Assembly: GCF_036014215.1 (NCBI RefSeq)
Contig: NZ_CP107921.1
Coordinates: 3,273,001-3,337,000 of the forward strand
Reading direction: 5' to 3'
Source of the DNA: Streptomyces sp. NBC_00440
GTDB taxonomy: Bacteria; Actinomycetota; Actinomycetes; Streptomycetales; Streptomycetaceae
DNA: 64,000 nt
The notes beneath the pieces are model-generated. The model searched no databases. It had not been told where the DNA came from and was given only the letters and a program-made list of their open reading frames with translations. Positions 18,400 to 27,975 of the stretch are shown piece after piece (position 1 is the stretch's first letter; each line of letters opens with the position of its first letter). The translations under genes and the position numbers were made by a program.

Positions 18400-18461
18400 G
18401 GCAGTCAGGATGCCCGGGAACTGGGACACAGGTTGACCTATATGCCGCCTAACTTCCCCGC

Positions 18462-20138
18462 ATGACCTCAACACCCCAGCCCACCGCGCAGGATGCACCG
18501 GTTGCAGAGGATGCGCCGGACGTACGGCACCCGCAGACGGCGCAGGCCGCGCACGCCACACAGGCCGGGCAAGCCGCACAGGCCGCGCAGGCCGTCCTCA
18601 GGGCGGACCGCCGCCGATGGTTCGCTCTCGCCATCGTGATGACGGCGGCCTTCATGGACCTTGTCGACGTCACGATCGTCAACATCGCGATCCCGTCCAT
18701 CCAGAAGGACACCGGCGCCTCGTTCGGCCAGATCCAGTGGATCACCGCCGGCTACGCGCTCGCCTTCGCCGCCGGGCTGATCACGGGCGGCCGGCTCGGC
18801 GACATCCACGGCCGCAAGAAGCTCTTCCTCATCGGGATAGGCGGCTTCACGCTGGCCTCCGCACTGTGCGGCTTCGCGGCCAGCCCCGAAATGCTGGTCG
18901 CCTCACGCATCCTGCAGGGCGCGATGGCGGCGCTGATGGTGCCGCAGGTGCTCTCGATCGTGCACGCCACCTTCCCGGCGGAGGAGCGCGGCAAGGTTTT
19001 CGGGCTGTTCGGCGCGGTCATCGGCCTGGGCGCGGTCTCCGGCCCGCTGCTCGGCGCGCTGCTCACCGAGTGGAACATCGCCGGTCTGGAGTGGCGCCCG
19101 ATCTTCCTGATCAACCTGCCGGTCGGGCTGATCGGGCTGCTGCTCGGGCGCAGGTTCATCAGCGAGTCCAAGGCCCCGAAGGCCCTCCGGCTGGACATCG
19201 TCGGTGTGCTGCTCGTCGTGGTGGGCCTGCTGATGCTGCTCTATCCGCTGACGCGCGGCCGTGAGCTGGGCTGGCCGGTCTGGGGTTACGTCTTGATGGC
19301 GGGCAGCGTCGTGGTGTTCGGCGGGCTGGTCGCGTACGAGCGGGTGAAGGCGCGGAAGGACGGTTCGCCGCTGGTCGAGCTGGAGCTGTTCAAGGTGAAG
19401 AGCTTCGCGGCCGGTATCGCGGTACAGGCCACGTTCGGTGTGGCGCTGGGCATCTTCTTCCTGGTCTGGACGCTGTACATGCAGATCGGCCTCGGCTGGA
19501 GCGCGCTGCGGGCCGGGACCACGGGGATCCCGTTCTCGGTCGCGGTCTCGGCTGCCGCCGGTATCTCCGTACAGAAGCTGGTGCCGCGCTTCGGCCGCAA
19601 GGTGCTCCAGACGGGCGCGCTGCTGATGGCGGCCGGACTGCTGCTCTACATCTGGGAGGCGGACCGGTACGGGACGGCGATCGCGTCCTGGCAGATGGCG
19701 CTGCCGCTGGTGGTCATGGGGATCGGCATGGGGCTGATCGTCGCGCCGCTGACGGACGCGGTGCTCGCGGACGTCCCGAAGGAACACGCCGGGTCGGCCT
19801 CCGGGCTGATCAACACCGTTCAGCAAATGGGCAATGCGCTGGGGCTCGGTCTGGTGTCCGTGGTGTTCTTCGGCTCGATCAGCGACCGGCCGGCACCGAG
19901 TGCGACCGGGCCCGCCTTCGTCCACGCGTTCATGCACTCGCTGTGGTGGGTGGTCGGGGTGCTCGGTGTGATCTTCCTGCTGATGTTCGCCCTGCCGAAG
20001 CGGGCGCCCGCGGGCAGCGGAAAGGACATCGGCGCGGACACCACCCCGGGCATCAAGGGGGACGACCTCTACACGGACTCCGACGCGGGCGGGCCCCTCG
20101 GGGAACCGGCCTCAGCGGAACCGGCGCTCAGCGTCTGA
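18462..20138 (+). CDS. DHA2-family MFS drug exporter
   Basis: A 558-residue EmrB/QacA-type exporter with about 14 transmembrane segments. The first helix contains the DHA2 signature MDLVDVTIVNIAIPSIQKD, followed by the motif A loop GGRLGDIHGRKK. Residues 1-45 are an Ala/Gln-rich soluble extension with AQAAHATQAGQAAQAAQA repeats. It is divergent from the WYL regulator. The C-terminal 45 residues are hydrophilic. The substrate is unknown. Confidence 0.9.
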   Translation: MTSTPQPTAQDAPVAEDAPDVRHPQTAQAAHATQAGQAAQAAQAVLRADRRRWFALAIVMTAAFMDLVDVTIVNIAIPSIQKDTGASFGQIQWITAGYALAFAAGLITGGRLGDIHGRKKLFLIGIGGFTLASALCGFAASPEMLVASRILQGAMAALMVPQVLSIVHATFPAEERGKVFGLFGAVIGLGAVSGPLLGALLTEWNIAGLEWRPIFLINLPVGLIGLLLGRRFISESKAPKALRLDIVGVLLVVVGLLMLLYPLTRGRELGWPVWGYVLMAGSVVVFGGLVAYERVKARKDGSPLVELELFKVKSFAAGIAVQATFGVALGIFFLVWTLYMQIGLGWSALRAGTTGIPFSVAVSAAAGISVQKLVPRFGRKVLQTGALLMAAGLLLYIWEADRYGTAIASWQMALPLVVMGIGMGLIVAPLTDAVLADVPKEHAGSASGLINTVQQMGNALGLGLVSVVFFGSISDRPAPSATGPAFVHAFMHSLWWVVGVLGVIFLLMFALPKRAPAGSGKDIGADTTPGIKGDDLYTDSDAGGPLGEPASAEPALSV

Positions 20139-20156
20139 GCGAACAGCCGCCGACAC

Positions 20157-20233
20157 GACCCGGGCCGGCATGAGTCGGCCCGGGTCCAACCGATCGCCGG
20201 ACGGCGCCACAGCAGGCGCTGTCCGGCGATCGG
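20157..20233. terminator. Two adjacent hairpins between convergent genes
   Basis: Stem 1 is perfect over 11 bp (20157-20167 with 20176-20186; arm GACCCGGGCCG). Stem 2 is perfect over 13 bp (20190-20202 with 20221-20233; arm CCGATCGCCGGAC). They fill the gap between the DHA2 exporter and hrdD, which converge here, and probably act as a bidirectional terminator. Confidence 0.75.
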
Positions 20234-20285
20234 ACATCCAACAAGTGACAGCGTGACGGTGCGGGCAGGCGTGCGGGCGGGCAGC

Positions 20286-21266
20286 TCACGCCGCCGCGTC
20301 GAAGCCCACGTCGTCGGCCATCTTCTTCAGTTCGAGCAGCGCGTGCTTCTCGATCTGGCGGATCCGCTCACGTGTCAGCCCGTGCTCCTTGCCGACCTCG
20401 GTCAGCGTCCGCTCCCGGCCGTCGTCGATACCGAAGCGCATCTTGATGATCGAAGCGGTGCGGTGATCGAGCCTGCCGATCAGTTCGTCGAGCTCCTCGC
20501 TGCGCAGCAGCGTCATCACGGACTGCTCGGGCGACACCGCCGACGTGTCCTCCAGGAGGTCACCGAACTGCGTCTCGCCCTGGTCGTCCACCGGCATGTT
20601 CAGACTGACCGGGTCGCGGGCCCAGTCCAGCACATCGCTCACACGCTGCGGCTTGGCGTCCAGCTCGGCGGCGATCTCCTCGTGCTCCGGGTCGCGGCCG
20701 TGCTCGCGGTTGAACTCGCGCTGGACACGGCGGATCCGGCCCAGCTCCTCCACCAGGTGGACAGGGAGCCGGATGGTGCGCGACTGATCGGCTATCGACC
20801 GGGTGATGGCCTGCCGGATCCACCAGGTCGCATACGTGGAGAACTTGAAGCCCTTGGCGTAGTCGAACTTCTCGACCGCGCGCACCAGACCCGCGTTGCC
20901 CTCCTGGATCAGGTCGAGCAGCGGCAGACCGGCTCGCGGATAGCGGCGGGCCACAGCGACGACCAGCCGCAGGTTGGACCGGATGAAGACGTCCTTGGCG
21001 CGCTCCCCGGCGGCAACCAGCGCCTCCAGCTCCTCATGCGAGGCCCCACCCGCCTCACTCTGCACGGAACCGTCAAGAACCTGCTGGGCGTACACCCCGG
21101 CCTCGATGGTCTGGGACAGCTCGACCTCTTTTTCGGCGTCGAGCAGTGGCGTACGTGCGATTTCGTCGAGGTACATGCCGACCAGGTCGCGGTCGGCGAT
21201 CTCCCCGCCTACGGCGCGAACGCTGCTTGCCCGGTCGGATCGACGGGCGACGGCACGGGTTGCCAT
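20286..21266 (-). CDS. hrdD: Group 2 RNA polymerase sigma factor, HrdD-like
   Basis: A 326-residue sigma-70 factor that lacks the long N-terminal region of HrdB. It has region 1.2 (DLVGMYLDEIARTPLL), region 2 (FIRSNLRLVVAVARRY, FKFSTYATWWIRQAI), region 3, and region 4 (TLTEVGKEHGLTRERIRQIE). Length and the N-terminal MATRAVARR strongly resemble HrdD of Streptomyces, a non-essential group 2 sigma factor; HrdA/HrdC assignment is less likely. It is divergent from a GNAT acetyltransferase gene. Confidence 0.85.
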   Translation of the reverse strand: MATRAVARRSDRASSVRAVGGEIADRDLVGMYLDEIARTPLLDAEKEVELSQTIEAGVYAQQVLDGSVQSEAGGASHEELEALVAAGERAKDVFIRSNLRLVVAVARRYPRAGLPLLDLIQEGNAGLVRAVEKFDYAKGFKFSTYATWWIRQAITRSIADQSRTIRLPVHLVEELGRIRRVQREFNREHGRDPEHEEIAAELDAKPQRVSDVLDWARDPVSLNMPVDDQGETQFGDLLEDTSAVSPEQSVMTLLRSEELDELIGRLDHRTASIIKMRFGIDDGRERTLTEVGKEHGLTRERIRQIEKHALLELKKMADDVGFDAAA

Positions 21267-21449
21267 GCGTGCTCCCTAACGTGAGTAACGTGATGAGGTC
21301 GCGAATCAGTGGCTCGGTGTGGTGCGGAACACCCTCTCCGGTGTCCTGCATCTGATGGAAACAACGACTGGAATCCGGACAGAATTCCCATGACGCGCTC
21401 TGTTTTTAGTGATCATGCAGTACCCTGTCCGGCCACCAAGGGAGACCGG

Positions 21450-21977
21450 ATGCCTGCGCAGGGTACGGAAATGCAGGTCAGGCCTGGCAAGGAGGCGGAT
21501 CTCCAGGACCTCACCGACCTTTACAACCACTACGTCCGTGAGACTGCGATCACATTTGACACGAATGTCTTCACCCCCGAGGAACGCCGTCCGTGGCTGC
21601 TCTCCCACCCTGAAGACGGCCCACACCGGCTGCTGGTTGCGCAGGAGGTACCGTCTGCCCGGATTCTGGGGTACGCAACCAGCAGCGCATTCCGGCCGAA
21701 GGCCGCGTACGCCACGTCCGTCGAGGTGACCGTGTACTGCGCCCCCGGCACAGCGGGGCGCGGAATCGGCACGATGCTCTACAAGGCGCTGTTCGAGGCG
21801 CTGGCCGACGAGGACGTCCACCGGGCGTACGCCGGCATCACCATGCCCAACGAGGCATCCGCCGCACTGCACGCCCGCTTCGGCTTCACGCCGGTGGGCA
21901 CGTACCGCGAGGTCGGCCGGAAGTTCGGCGTGTACCACGACGTCGCCTGGTACGAGAAGGAACTCGGCGGGAGGTAG
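21450..21977 (+). CDS. GNAT N-acetyltransferase, phosphinothricin-acetyltransferase-like
   Basis: A 175-residue acetyltransferase. The pattern LTDLYNHYVRETAITFDT near the N-terminus, the acetyl-CoA loop GTAGRGIGTMLYKALFEAL and the C-terminal NEASAALHARFGFTPVGTYR match the PAT/bar subgroup, whose members N-acetylate phosphinothricin or methionine sulfoximine. ATG 21450 has AAGGGAG six bases upstream. The true substrate cannot be read from sequence. Confidence 0.85.
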   Translation: MPAQGTEMQVRPGKEADLQDLTDLYNHYVRETAITFDTNVFTPEERRPWLLSHPEDGPHRLLVAQEVPSARILGYATSSAFRPKAAYATSVEVTVYCAPGTAGRGIGTMLYKALFEALADEDVHRAYAGITMPNEASAALHARFGFTPVGTYREVGRKFGVYHDVAWYEKELGGR

Positions 21978-22161
21978 CCCGGCCCGGCGGGCAGGAACCG
22001 GGCTACCTCCCGAGGAACCCCGGCGGGCGGGAACCGGGCCGGCCGGAGGCACCCCGGCAGGGCAGGCTCTCGACGGCCGAGCACTCTCAACGGCCGGGCA
22101 GGCTCTCGACGCGGGCCGCGCCCGGCCCCTGCCACCACACCCCGATCCCGGCCGGCAGCCC

Positions 22162-22941
22162 CTACCCGAACTGCACCGACCGCTTCGCCAGCCCCATCCA
22201 GAAGCCGTCGATCACGTCGCGCCGGCTCTCCAGCCCGTCCCCCGCCGCCCCGAGCGTCACGAACAGCGGCGCGAAGTGCTCGGTACGGGGATGGGCGAGC
22301 CGCCCGGACGGGGACTTGTGCTCGAAGTCGAGCAGCGCGTCGATGTCCTGCGCCGCCATCGCCTCCCGCCCCCAGGCGTCGAACTCGGCGGACCAGCCGG
22401 GGACGCCCTCGTGCCGCAGCGCGGCCAGGTTGTGGGTGAAGAAGCCGCTGCCGACGATCAGCACGCCTTCGTCCCGCAGCGGGGCGAGCCTGCGCCCGAT
22501 GTCCATCAGCTTCCGCGGGTCGAGCGTCGGCATGGAGATCTGGAGTACGGGTATGCCGGCGTCCGGGAACATCTCGACCAGCGGGACGTACGCACCGTGG
22601 TCGAGGCCCCGGTCCGGGACGCCCTGGACCGGATGACCGGCGCCGCGCAGCAACTTCCTTACGTTCTCGGCCAGCAGGGGCGCACCGGGAGCGTCGTACC
22701 GCACCGCGTAGTACCGCTCGGGAAATCCCCAGAAGTCATGAACAAGGGGGACTGTCTCGGTCGCACCGAGCGCCAGCGGGGCATCCTCCCAGTGCGCGGA
22801 GACCATCAGAATGGCCTTGGGGCGTGGCAGACCGGCGGACCAGTCGGCGAGCTGGCCCGGCCAGACCGGATCATCGGCGAGCGGTGGCGCGCCATGGGAG
22901 AGATAGAGGGCGGGCATACGTTCGGGGGCGATGGCGGTCAT
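22162..22941 (-). CDS. DODA-type extradiol dioxygenase (LigB-like)
   Basis: A 259-residue enzyme of the class III extradiol dioxygenases, Fe(II)-dependent. Likely metal ligands are the His in YLSHGAPPLADD near residue 15, the His in VSAHWEDAPL, and the GFFTHNLAAL region; RGLDHGAYVPL is the other conserved catalytic loop. It is about the length of 4,5-DOPA dioxygenase-type proteins. ATG 22941 was chosen. It is transcribed divergently from a MarR gene that probably represses it in response to an aromatic compound. Confidence 0.85.
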   Translation of the reverse strand: MTAIAPERMPALYLSHGAPPLADDPVWPGQLADWSAGLPRPKAILMVSAHWEDAPLALGATETVPLVHDFWGFPERYYAVRYDAPGAPLLAENVRKLLRGAGHPVQGVPDRGLDHGAYVPLVEMFPDAGIPVLQISMPTLDPRKLMDIGRRLAPLRDEGVLIVGSGFFTHNLAALRHEGVPGWSAEFDAWGREAMAAQDIDALLDFEHKSPSGRLAHPRTEHFAPLFVTLGAAGDGLESRRDVIDGFWMGLAKRSVQFG

Positions 22942-22955
22942 GGGCGACAACTCCA

Positions 22956-23018
22956 TTAATTGAAGTCTCAAGCACTTACTCGGGACCAGACCTTAGCCGC
23001 ATCTAGTTTAATATTCAA
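22956..23018. promoter_or_regulatory. AT-rich divergent promoter with likely MarR operator
   Basis: Between the dioxygenase and MarR genes, TTTAATATTCAA (23007-23018) is a palindrome TTNAATATTNAA, and a related half-site TTAATTGAA lies at 22956-22964. Such AT-rich dyads are typical of MarR operators and stand out in this GC-rich DNA. Confidence 0.5.
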
Positions 23019-23032
23019 GAAAGAGTCGTACA

Positions 23033-23548
23033 GTGGAGCACATGACCTCGGCACCGCCCCCTGACGAACCGCGCTGGCTCAGCGACGAGGAGCAGCGCAT
23101 CTGGCGCGCGTACCTCCATGCCACCACGCTCCTGGAGGATCACCTCGACCGCCAGTTGCAGCGGGACGCCGGGATGCCGCACATCTACTACGGGCTCCTC
23201 GTGAAGCTCTCCCAGGCGCCCCGGCGGCGGATGCGGATGACCGAGCTGGCGATGGACGCGAAGATCACCCGCTCCCGGCTCTCGCACGCGATAGCACGGC
23301 TGGAGCGGAACGGCTGGGTGCGCCGCGAGGACTGCCCGTCCGACAAGCGCGGCCAGAACGCGGTCCTGACGCCCGCCGGTACGAAGGTGCTGGAGCGGAC
23401 CGCACCCGGCCATGTCGATGCCGTACGGCAGGCACTGTTCGACCGGCTCTCGCCCGAACAGATCGGCCAGCTCGGCGAGATCATGCGGGTGATGGCCGAA
23501 GGACTCCAGCCACAGGGCGAGGACGCGGATCTGCCCTGGCTCCGCTGA
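23033..23548 (+). CDS. MarR-family transcriptional regulator
   Basis: A 171-residue winged-helix regulator. The recognition region reads MRMTELAMDAKITRSRLSHA followed by IARLERNGWVRREDCPSDKR, the classic MarR helix-turn-helix and wing with the DxRxxxV-like segment. GTG 23033 or ATG 23042 could be the start. It is divergent from the extradiol dioxygenase and likely controls it and itself. Confidence 0.9.
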   Translation: MEHMTSAPPPDEPRWLSDEEQRIWRAYLHATTLLEDHLDRQLQRDAGMPHIYYGLLVKLSQAPRRRMRMTELAMDAKITRSRLSHAIARLERNGWVRREDCPSDKRGQNAVLTPAGTKVLERTAPGHVDAVRQALFDRLSPEQIGQLGEIMRVMAEGLQPQGEDADLPWLR

Positions 23549-23586
23549 CGCCTCCACTGCTGAGACGCGCCTGCGAAACCAGGGCA

Positions 23587-23690
23587 GACTTTCCGTACCG
23601 GATCAGACCTCCCGTACGGGGTCGGACGACCTTCCGTACCGGGTCAGACCTCCCGCGCCGGATCAGACCTCCCGCGCCGGGCGACGACCT
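23587..23690. repeat. Short imperfect tandem repeats
   Basis: About four degenerate copies of a unit built on CCGGRTCAGACCTCCCG alternating with CTTCCGTACCGG fill the gap between the convergent MarR and DHA2 genes. No coding frame or clear hairpin is supported. Confidence 0.6.
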
Positions 23691-23693
23691 GGC

Positions 23694-25247
23694 TCAGTGC
23701 GCGATCACCGGGATCCGCACCTCGTCCTCGACCGCGCCGGAGTCCCCGGAACCGGAGCCCGATGCCGTCGGAGTGACCGAGGGGCGACCGGCGTTGATGA
23801 ACGTCAGCGCGATCGCCGAGGCGATCGCGAGGATGCCGACCGCCACCCAGATCGCGTTCGTGTAGCCGTGCACCAGCGCCTGGGCCTGGATCAGCTTCGG
23901 GTTGCCGCCGGCCGCCGCGTGCCCCACGAGGTACGCGGTGGTGGCGGAGGCGGCGATCGTGTTGAGCAGCGCCGTACCGATCGCGCCACCCACCTGCTGC
24001 GAGGTGTTGACCATCGCCGACGCGACACCCGCGTCACGCGGTGCGATGCCGTGCGTGGCGAGCGACATGGCGGGCATGAACGCCGTACCCATGCCGAGGC
24101 CCAGCAGCACCACGCCCGGCAGGATCACCGTGGCGTACGAGGAACCGACCTCGATACGGGTCAGCAGCAGCATCCCGACAGCCGCGACGGCGAAGCCGGG
24201 ACCCATCAGGAACCGGGCGGGCACCCGGGTCATCAGCCGGGCGCCGATCTGCGTGGAGCCCGTGACCATGGCGGCGACCATCGGCAGGAAGGCGAAGCCG
24301 GTCCTGACCGAGGAGTAGCCCTGCACGACCTGGAGGTAGTACGTCAGGAAGAGGAAGAGACCGAACATCCCGATGATGGCCAGGCCGAGCGAGGCGTAGA
24401 TGCCACCGCGGTTGCGGTCGGCGACCACGCGCAGCGGCAGCAGCGGGGCCTTGACCTTCGACTCGACGGCGACGAACGCACCGAGCAGGACGACGGTGGC
24501 GACGAACAGGCCGATCGTGACCGGGTCGGACCAGCCGTCGGACGCGGCGCGTGTGAAGCCGTACACCAGCGAGACCAGACCCGTCGTGGAGAGCAGGACA
24601 CCGGGGATGTCCAGCGGCGAACGGTTGCGGCCGCCCGCGGACTCACGGATCACGAAGTACGCACCGAGCGCGGCGACAGCGGCGAACGGGATGTTCACGA
24701 AGAACGTCCAGCGCCAGTCCAGGTACTCGGTGAGGAATCCGCCGAGCAGCAGGCCCACGGCGCCACCACCACCGGCGATGGCTCCGAAGATGCCGAACGC
24801 CTTGGCGCGCTCCTTGGCATCGGTGAAGGTCACGGCGAGCAGCGACAGGGCGGCCGGTGCGAGCAGCGCGCCGAAGACGCCCTGCGCGGCGCGGGAGGTG
24901 AGCAGCATCGCCTCGTTGGCGGCGGCACCGCCGACGGCGGACGCCGCGGCGAAGCCGAGCAGCCCGATGACGAAGGCCCGCTTACGGCCCCACAGGTCGC
25001 CGATGCGGCCGCCGAAGAGCAGGAGCCCGCCGAAGGCGAGGGCGTAGGCCGTGATGACCCACTGCTTGTTGGCGTCCGAGATGCCCAGGTCGACCTGGGC
25101 GTGCGGCAGCGCGATGTTCACGATCGTCGCGTCGAGCACCACCATCAGCTGCGCCAGGGCGATGAAGACGAGCGCTTTCCAGCGATTGGGATCAGGGAGT
25201 GATATGTCGGGAGTTTTCGACATGGATGTTGACATGGTGGTAGCCAC
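23694..25247 (-). CDS. DHA2-family MFS drug exporter
   Basis: A 517-residue exporter with about 14 transmembrane segments. It shows LMVVLDATIVNIALPHAQVD in helix 1, motif A FGGRIGDLWGRKRAFV, and motif C-like GAIAGGGGAVGLLLGG in helix 5. It sits upstream of a TetR gene on the same strand (25575-26213), separated by a 327-base repeat-rich region, and is probably under that regulator's control. Substrate unknown. Confidence 0.9.
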   Translation of the reverse strand: MATTMSTSMSKTPDISLPDPNRWKALVFIALAQLMVVLDATIVNIALPHAQVDLGISDANKQWVITAYALAFGGLLLFGGRIGDLWGRKRAFVIGLLGFAAASAVGGAAANEAMLLTSRAAQGVFGALLAPAALSLLAVTFTDAKERAKAFGIFGAIAGGGGAVGLLLGGFLTEYLDWRWTFFVNIPFAAVAALGAYFVIRESAGGRNRSPLDIPGVLLSTTGLVSLVYGFTRAASDGWSDPVTIGLFVATVVLLGAFVAVESKVKAPLLPLRVVADRNRGGIYASLGLAIIGMFGLFLFLTYYLQVVQGYSSVRTGFAFLPMVAAMVTGSTQIGARLMTRVPARFLMGPGFAVAAVGMLLLTRIEVGSSYATVILPGVVLLGLGMGTAFMPAMSLATHGIAPRDAGVASAMVNTSQQVGGAIGTALLNTIAASATTAYLVGHAAAGGNPKLIQAQALVHGYTNAIWVAVGILAIASAIALTFINAGRPSVTPTASGSGSGDSGAVEDEVRIPVIAH

Positions 25248-25299
25248 CTAGGTGCGGAGAGGTCAGAACGGAAGTCGAGAGAGCCCCCGCGGGCGTGCG

Positions 25300-25556
25300 C
25301 CTCGCGGGTGCGCGTTCAACGCGTGGGCGTTCAACGGGTGTACGTCTAGCGGGTGTGCGCTCCGGGCGTGCGCTTCAGCGGCGTACGCGGGCGTCGGGCA
25401 TCGAGGTCAGGCGTGCATCGGGCGTCCTGTTCAGGCGTCGTGATCAAACGTCGAGATCGAGCATCGTGTTCAAACGGCGTGCAGGCTTCGGTGTGTTCAA
25501 GCGCGTGTTCTAGCGGGTGTTCAAGCTGGTGTTCAGCGTGTGTTCAAGCGTGGGGC
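25300..25556. repeat. Degenerate tandem repeats in the TetR-exporter gap
   Basis: The region holds many drifting copies of a 10-12 base unit close to GTGTTCAAGC or GTGCGCTTCAGCGG. The right part (25467-25556) is clearest, with five GTGTTCAAG/CT units. It lies between the TetR gene and the exporter. No convincing gene is present in these 327 bases. Confidence 0.6.
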
Positions 25557-25574
25557 CCGGGCATTACGGCTGCG

Positions 25575-26213
25575 TTACGACGGCCGACGCAGGTCTTCAA
25601 GAGTCGCCGGTGACCCAGGAAGTACCGTCCGCGCCGAGGCCTGAAGCCCGTCGAGGAACAGCTGCAGATGCCGGTGGACGAAGCGGTCGAGACCCAGGCA
25701 GCCCGCGCCCGGCAGTGGCCGGGTGAGCTGGGAGAGGGCGACGAACAGATCCCCGACGGCGACGTCGGAGCGCAGTTGCCCTTCCTCGCGCGCACGGCCC
25801 ATGAGGTCCTCCACGGACTCCGAGAGCCGGTCGCGCGCCGCCATGATCTCCGTGTCCGCGCGGTCGAAGCCGTCCGAGAGCATCGGGCAGAGCGCACCGA
25901 TCTTCTCTTCGGCCGCCGCGTGCACAAAACGACGGAGAGCGGCGAAACTGTCGGGTTCTTCGGCGATGGCCGCCTCCACCTGGTCCGCGACGCGGGCCAT
26001 GACGGAGAGAACCACATGCCGGAAGAGTTCGATCCGGTCGGGGAAGTTGCGGTAGAGCGTGGCGTTGCCGACGCCGGCCCGGCGGGCGATCTCGTCGAGC
26101 GGCACATCCGGCCCGTACTCCACGAACATCTCACGCGCGGCCGACACGATCCGCTCCCGGTTGCGCAGGGCGTCGGCCCTGGTGCGCGGCCGGACGGCGG
26201 TGGCGGTTTCCAC
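25575..26213 (-). CDS. TetR-family transcriptional regulator
   Basis: A 212-residue regulator with the N-terminal helix-turn-helix: RERIVSAAREMFVEYGPDVP, LDEIARRAGVGNATLYRNFP, then DRIELF. GTG 26213 was chosen because GGGAAGGGAAG lies just upstream; the frame stays open to 26357 without a better start. It probably regulates the downstream DHA2 exporter and perhaps the divergent metalloprotease. Confidence 0.88.
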   Translation of the reverse strand: METATAVRPRTRADALRNRERIVSAAREMFVEYGPDVPLDEIARRAGVGNATLYRNFPDRIELFRHVVLSVMARVADQVEAAIAEEPDSFAALRRFVHAAAEEKIGALCPMLSDGFDRADTEIMAARDRLSESVEDLMGRAREEGQLRSDVAVGDLFVALSQLTRPLPGAGCLGLDRFVHRHLQLFLDGLQASARTVLPGSPATLEDLRRPS

Positions 26214-26323
26214 GGCGCTTCCCTTCCCTTTCCCGATATCCCGGTCTGTTTCTGCCGATCCATCCCCGTCCCCGATCGATCGCGGACGGTTCCGGTTCGT
26301 TCCCGGACAGTTCTGGTTCCCGT

Positions 26324-26346
26324 AACCGGGGAGGGTGTCCCCGGTT
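26324..26346. promoter_or_regulatory. Inverted repeat, candidate TetR operator
   Basis: AACCGGGGA, five bases, TCCCCGGTT: a perfect 9-bp inverted repeat. It lies in the 326-base gap between the divergent TetR and metalloprotease genes. A second, imperfect dyad of the same style (ACCGGTTCAAACGGGGAAACGGT) follows at about 26353-26375. The gap holds no gene. Confidence 0.5.
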
Positions 26347-26539
26347 CGCTGTGACACCGGTTCAAACGGGGAAACGGTCCCCAGTTATTTCCCGCGCCAC
26401 GTGTGACCTGCATCACGCCCCAAGCGCCCGGAATGTCCACGATCGGCCCACCCAGCGCGCGCCCTCGCCGCGCCCGACACAGGGTGATCGAACGAGTGCA
26501 GCTCGGAACCGTCGGCTGCCGCGGCCCGAAGGCGAAGGC

Positions 26540-27883
26540 ATGCATCAGACCCGCCCCAGGTCGAGCGGCAGCCCCTCAGGCCGTTCACAGACCCCCCGCT
26601 ACCGGATACGTTCCCCCCGCCGTCCGCTGGCCGTCGTCACCCTGGCCGCGCTCGCACTGGCCGCGCTGACCTCGGGCAGCACCACCCTGATCCAGCGGAC
26701 CCCGCCGGGCGGCCCCGCGGCCACCACCGGCCGGCTCGCCGTACGCGCCGACTCCGCCGTATCGCTCGGCCCGTGCCGGATCGGCGGGGCGCTGGGCGTC
26801 CAGATGTCCGAGGGACTGCCCACCGCACCGGGCTACGCCCGCTCGACCGGGTCCATCCACGCCCTCACGCTCATGGTCGACTTCCCGGACGCGCATGGGT
26901 CCGAGCCCGCGATGAAGCGGTACGGCGAGTTCTTCCCGCAGACCTCGAACTGGTACCGCACGAGCTCCTACGGGCGGCTCAACTACCACCCCGAGGCCCC
27001 CGTCAAGCGCTGGCTGCGGATGCCGTCGCCGTTCAGCTCGTACGGAATACAGCGGGGCTCCCCCTACCAGCCGGGCTACCGGCGGCTCGCCCAGGACATC
27101 GCGAAGGCCGCCGACCGGCAGGTGGATTTCCGCAAGTACGACCTGATCAACGTGCTGGCCACCCCGAACGCGGGCCCTTCCGCGCTGGACACCGTGCTCT
27201 CGGTGACGTTCTCCGGCAACGACGAGGCGCCCGTCGCGGACGGCGTCAAGCTCTCCAACATGTCGTTCATCTACAGCCGTCAGGACGACGGATCGGGTTC
27301 GTACGACCGCACCGGCTACCGCGTCCTGCCGCACGAGAACGGCCACACCTTCGGCCTCCCCGACCTCTACACCTCCAGCGGCGGCGGCTCGGTCGGGCAC
27401 TGGGACATCATGTCCGAGGACTGGGGGGCCAACAACGACATGCTGGGCTGGCACAAGTGGAAGCTCGGCTGGCTGGACGACAACCAGGTCAGCTGCGCGT
27501 CGACGCCCGGCACCCACGAGGCGGCGCTCTCCCCGCTGGAGGAGCGCGGCGGCACCAAGCTGGCGGTGATCCCGATGTCCGAGTCCGCCGCCTATGTGGT
27601 CGAGGTCAGGACCCGGGCGGGCAACGACGACGCGGTGTGCCGTCCGGGGGTACTCGTCTACCGCGTCGACGGCGACGTCGACACCGGCCAGGGCCCGGTC
27701 TCCGTCCGGGACAGCACCCCGGACAGCGGCGGCTGCACCCTGCGCGCCAATGTGCAGGCCGAACTGTCGGACGCCCCGTACACGGTGGGCCAGACCTTCA
27801 CCGACGCGGCGCACGGGATCATCATCAAGATCACCGGCAAGGACAAGTCCGGGGACTACCGGGTACGCATCACCCGCTCCTGA
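26540..27883 (+). CDS. Secreted M6-family metalloprotease
   Basis: A 447-residue exported protein. A basic N-terminus and a hydrophobic segment (about residues 30-48, LAVVTLAALALAALTSGS) form a signal peptide. The catalytic motif is HENGHTFGLPDLY, giving the HExxHxxG-type zinc site with Asp as the possible third ligand, followed by the met-turn-like WDIMSED. Flanking features SSYGRLNYH and AYVVEVRTRAG are M6/immune-inhibitor-A-like. ATG 26540 has GAAGG eight bases upstream. Confidence 0.88.
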   Translation: MHQTRPRSSGSPSGRSQTPRYRIRSPRRPLAVVTLAALALAALTSGSTTLIQRTPPGGPAATTGRLAVRADSAVSLGPCRIGGALGVQMSEGLPTAPGYARSTGSIHALTLMVDFPDAHGSEPAMKRYGEFFPQTSNWYRTSSYGRLNYHPEAPVKRWLRMPSPFSSYGIQRGSPYQPGYRRLAQDIAKAADRQVDFRKYDLINVLATPNAGPSALDTVLSVTFSGNDEAPVADGVKLSNMSFIYSRQDDGSGSYDRTGYRVLPHENGHTFGLPDLYTSSGGGSVGHWDIMSEDWGANNDMLGWHKWKLGWLDDNQVSCASTPGTHEAALSPLEERGGTKLAVIPMSESAAYVVEVRTRAGNDDAVCRPGVLVYRVDGDVDTGQGPVSVRDSTPDSGGCTLRANVQAELSDAPYTVGQTFTDAAHGIIIKITGKDKSGDYRVRITRS

Positions 27884-27975
27884 CGCGCACCTGACGCACC
27901 TACGCGCCTGACGTTCCTGACGCGCCCCGCCGTACCTGACCGACCGGTCCCCCAGCCCCCCCCCTTCGCGGCGGT

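Noticed and set aside
25252..25726. Short overlapping plus-strand frames in the repeat region before TetR
   Set aside because: They are Cys/Arg/Ala-rich translations of degenerate repeats without ribosome-binding sites or motifs.
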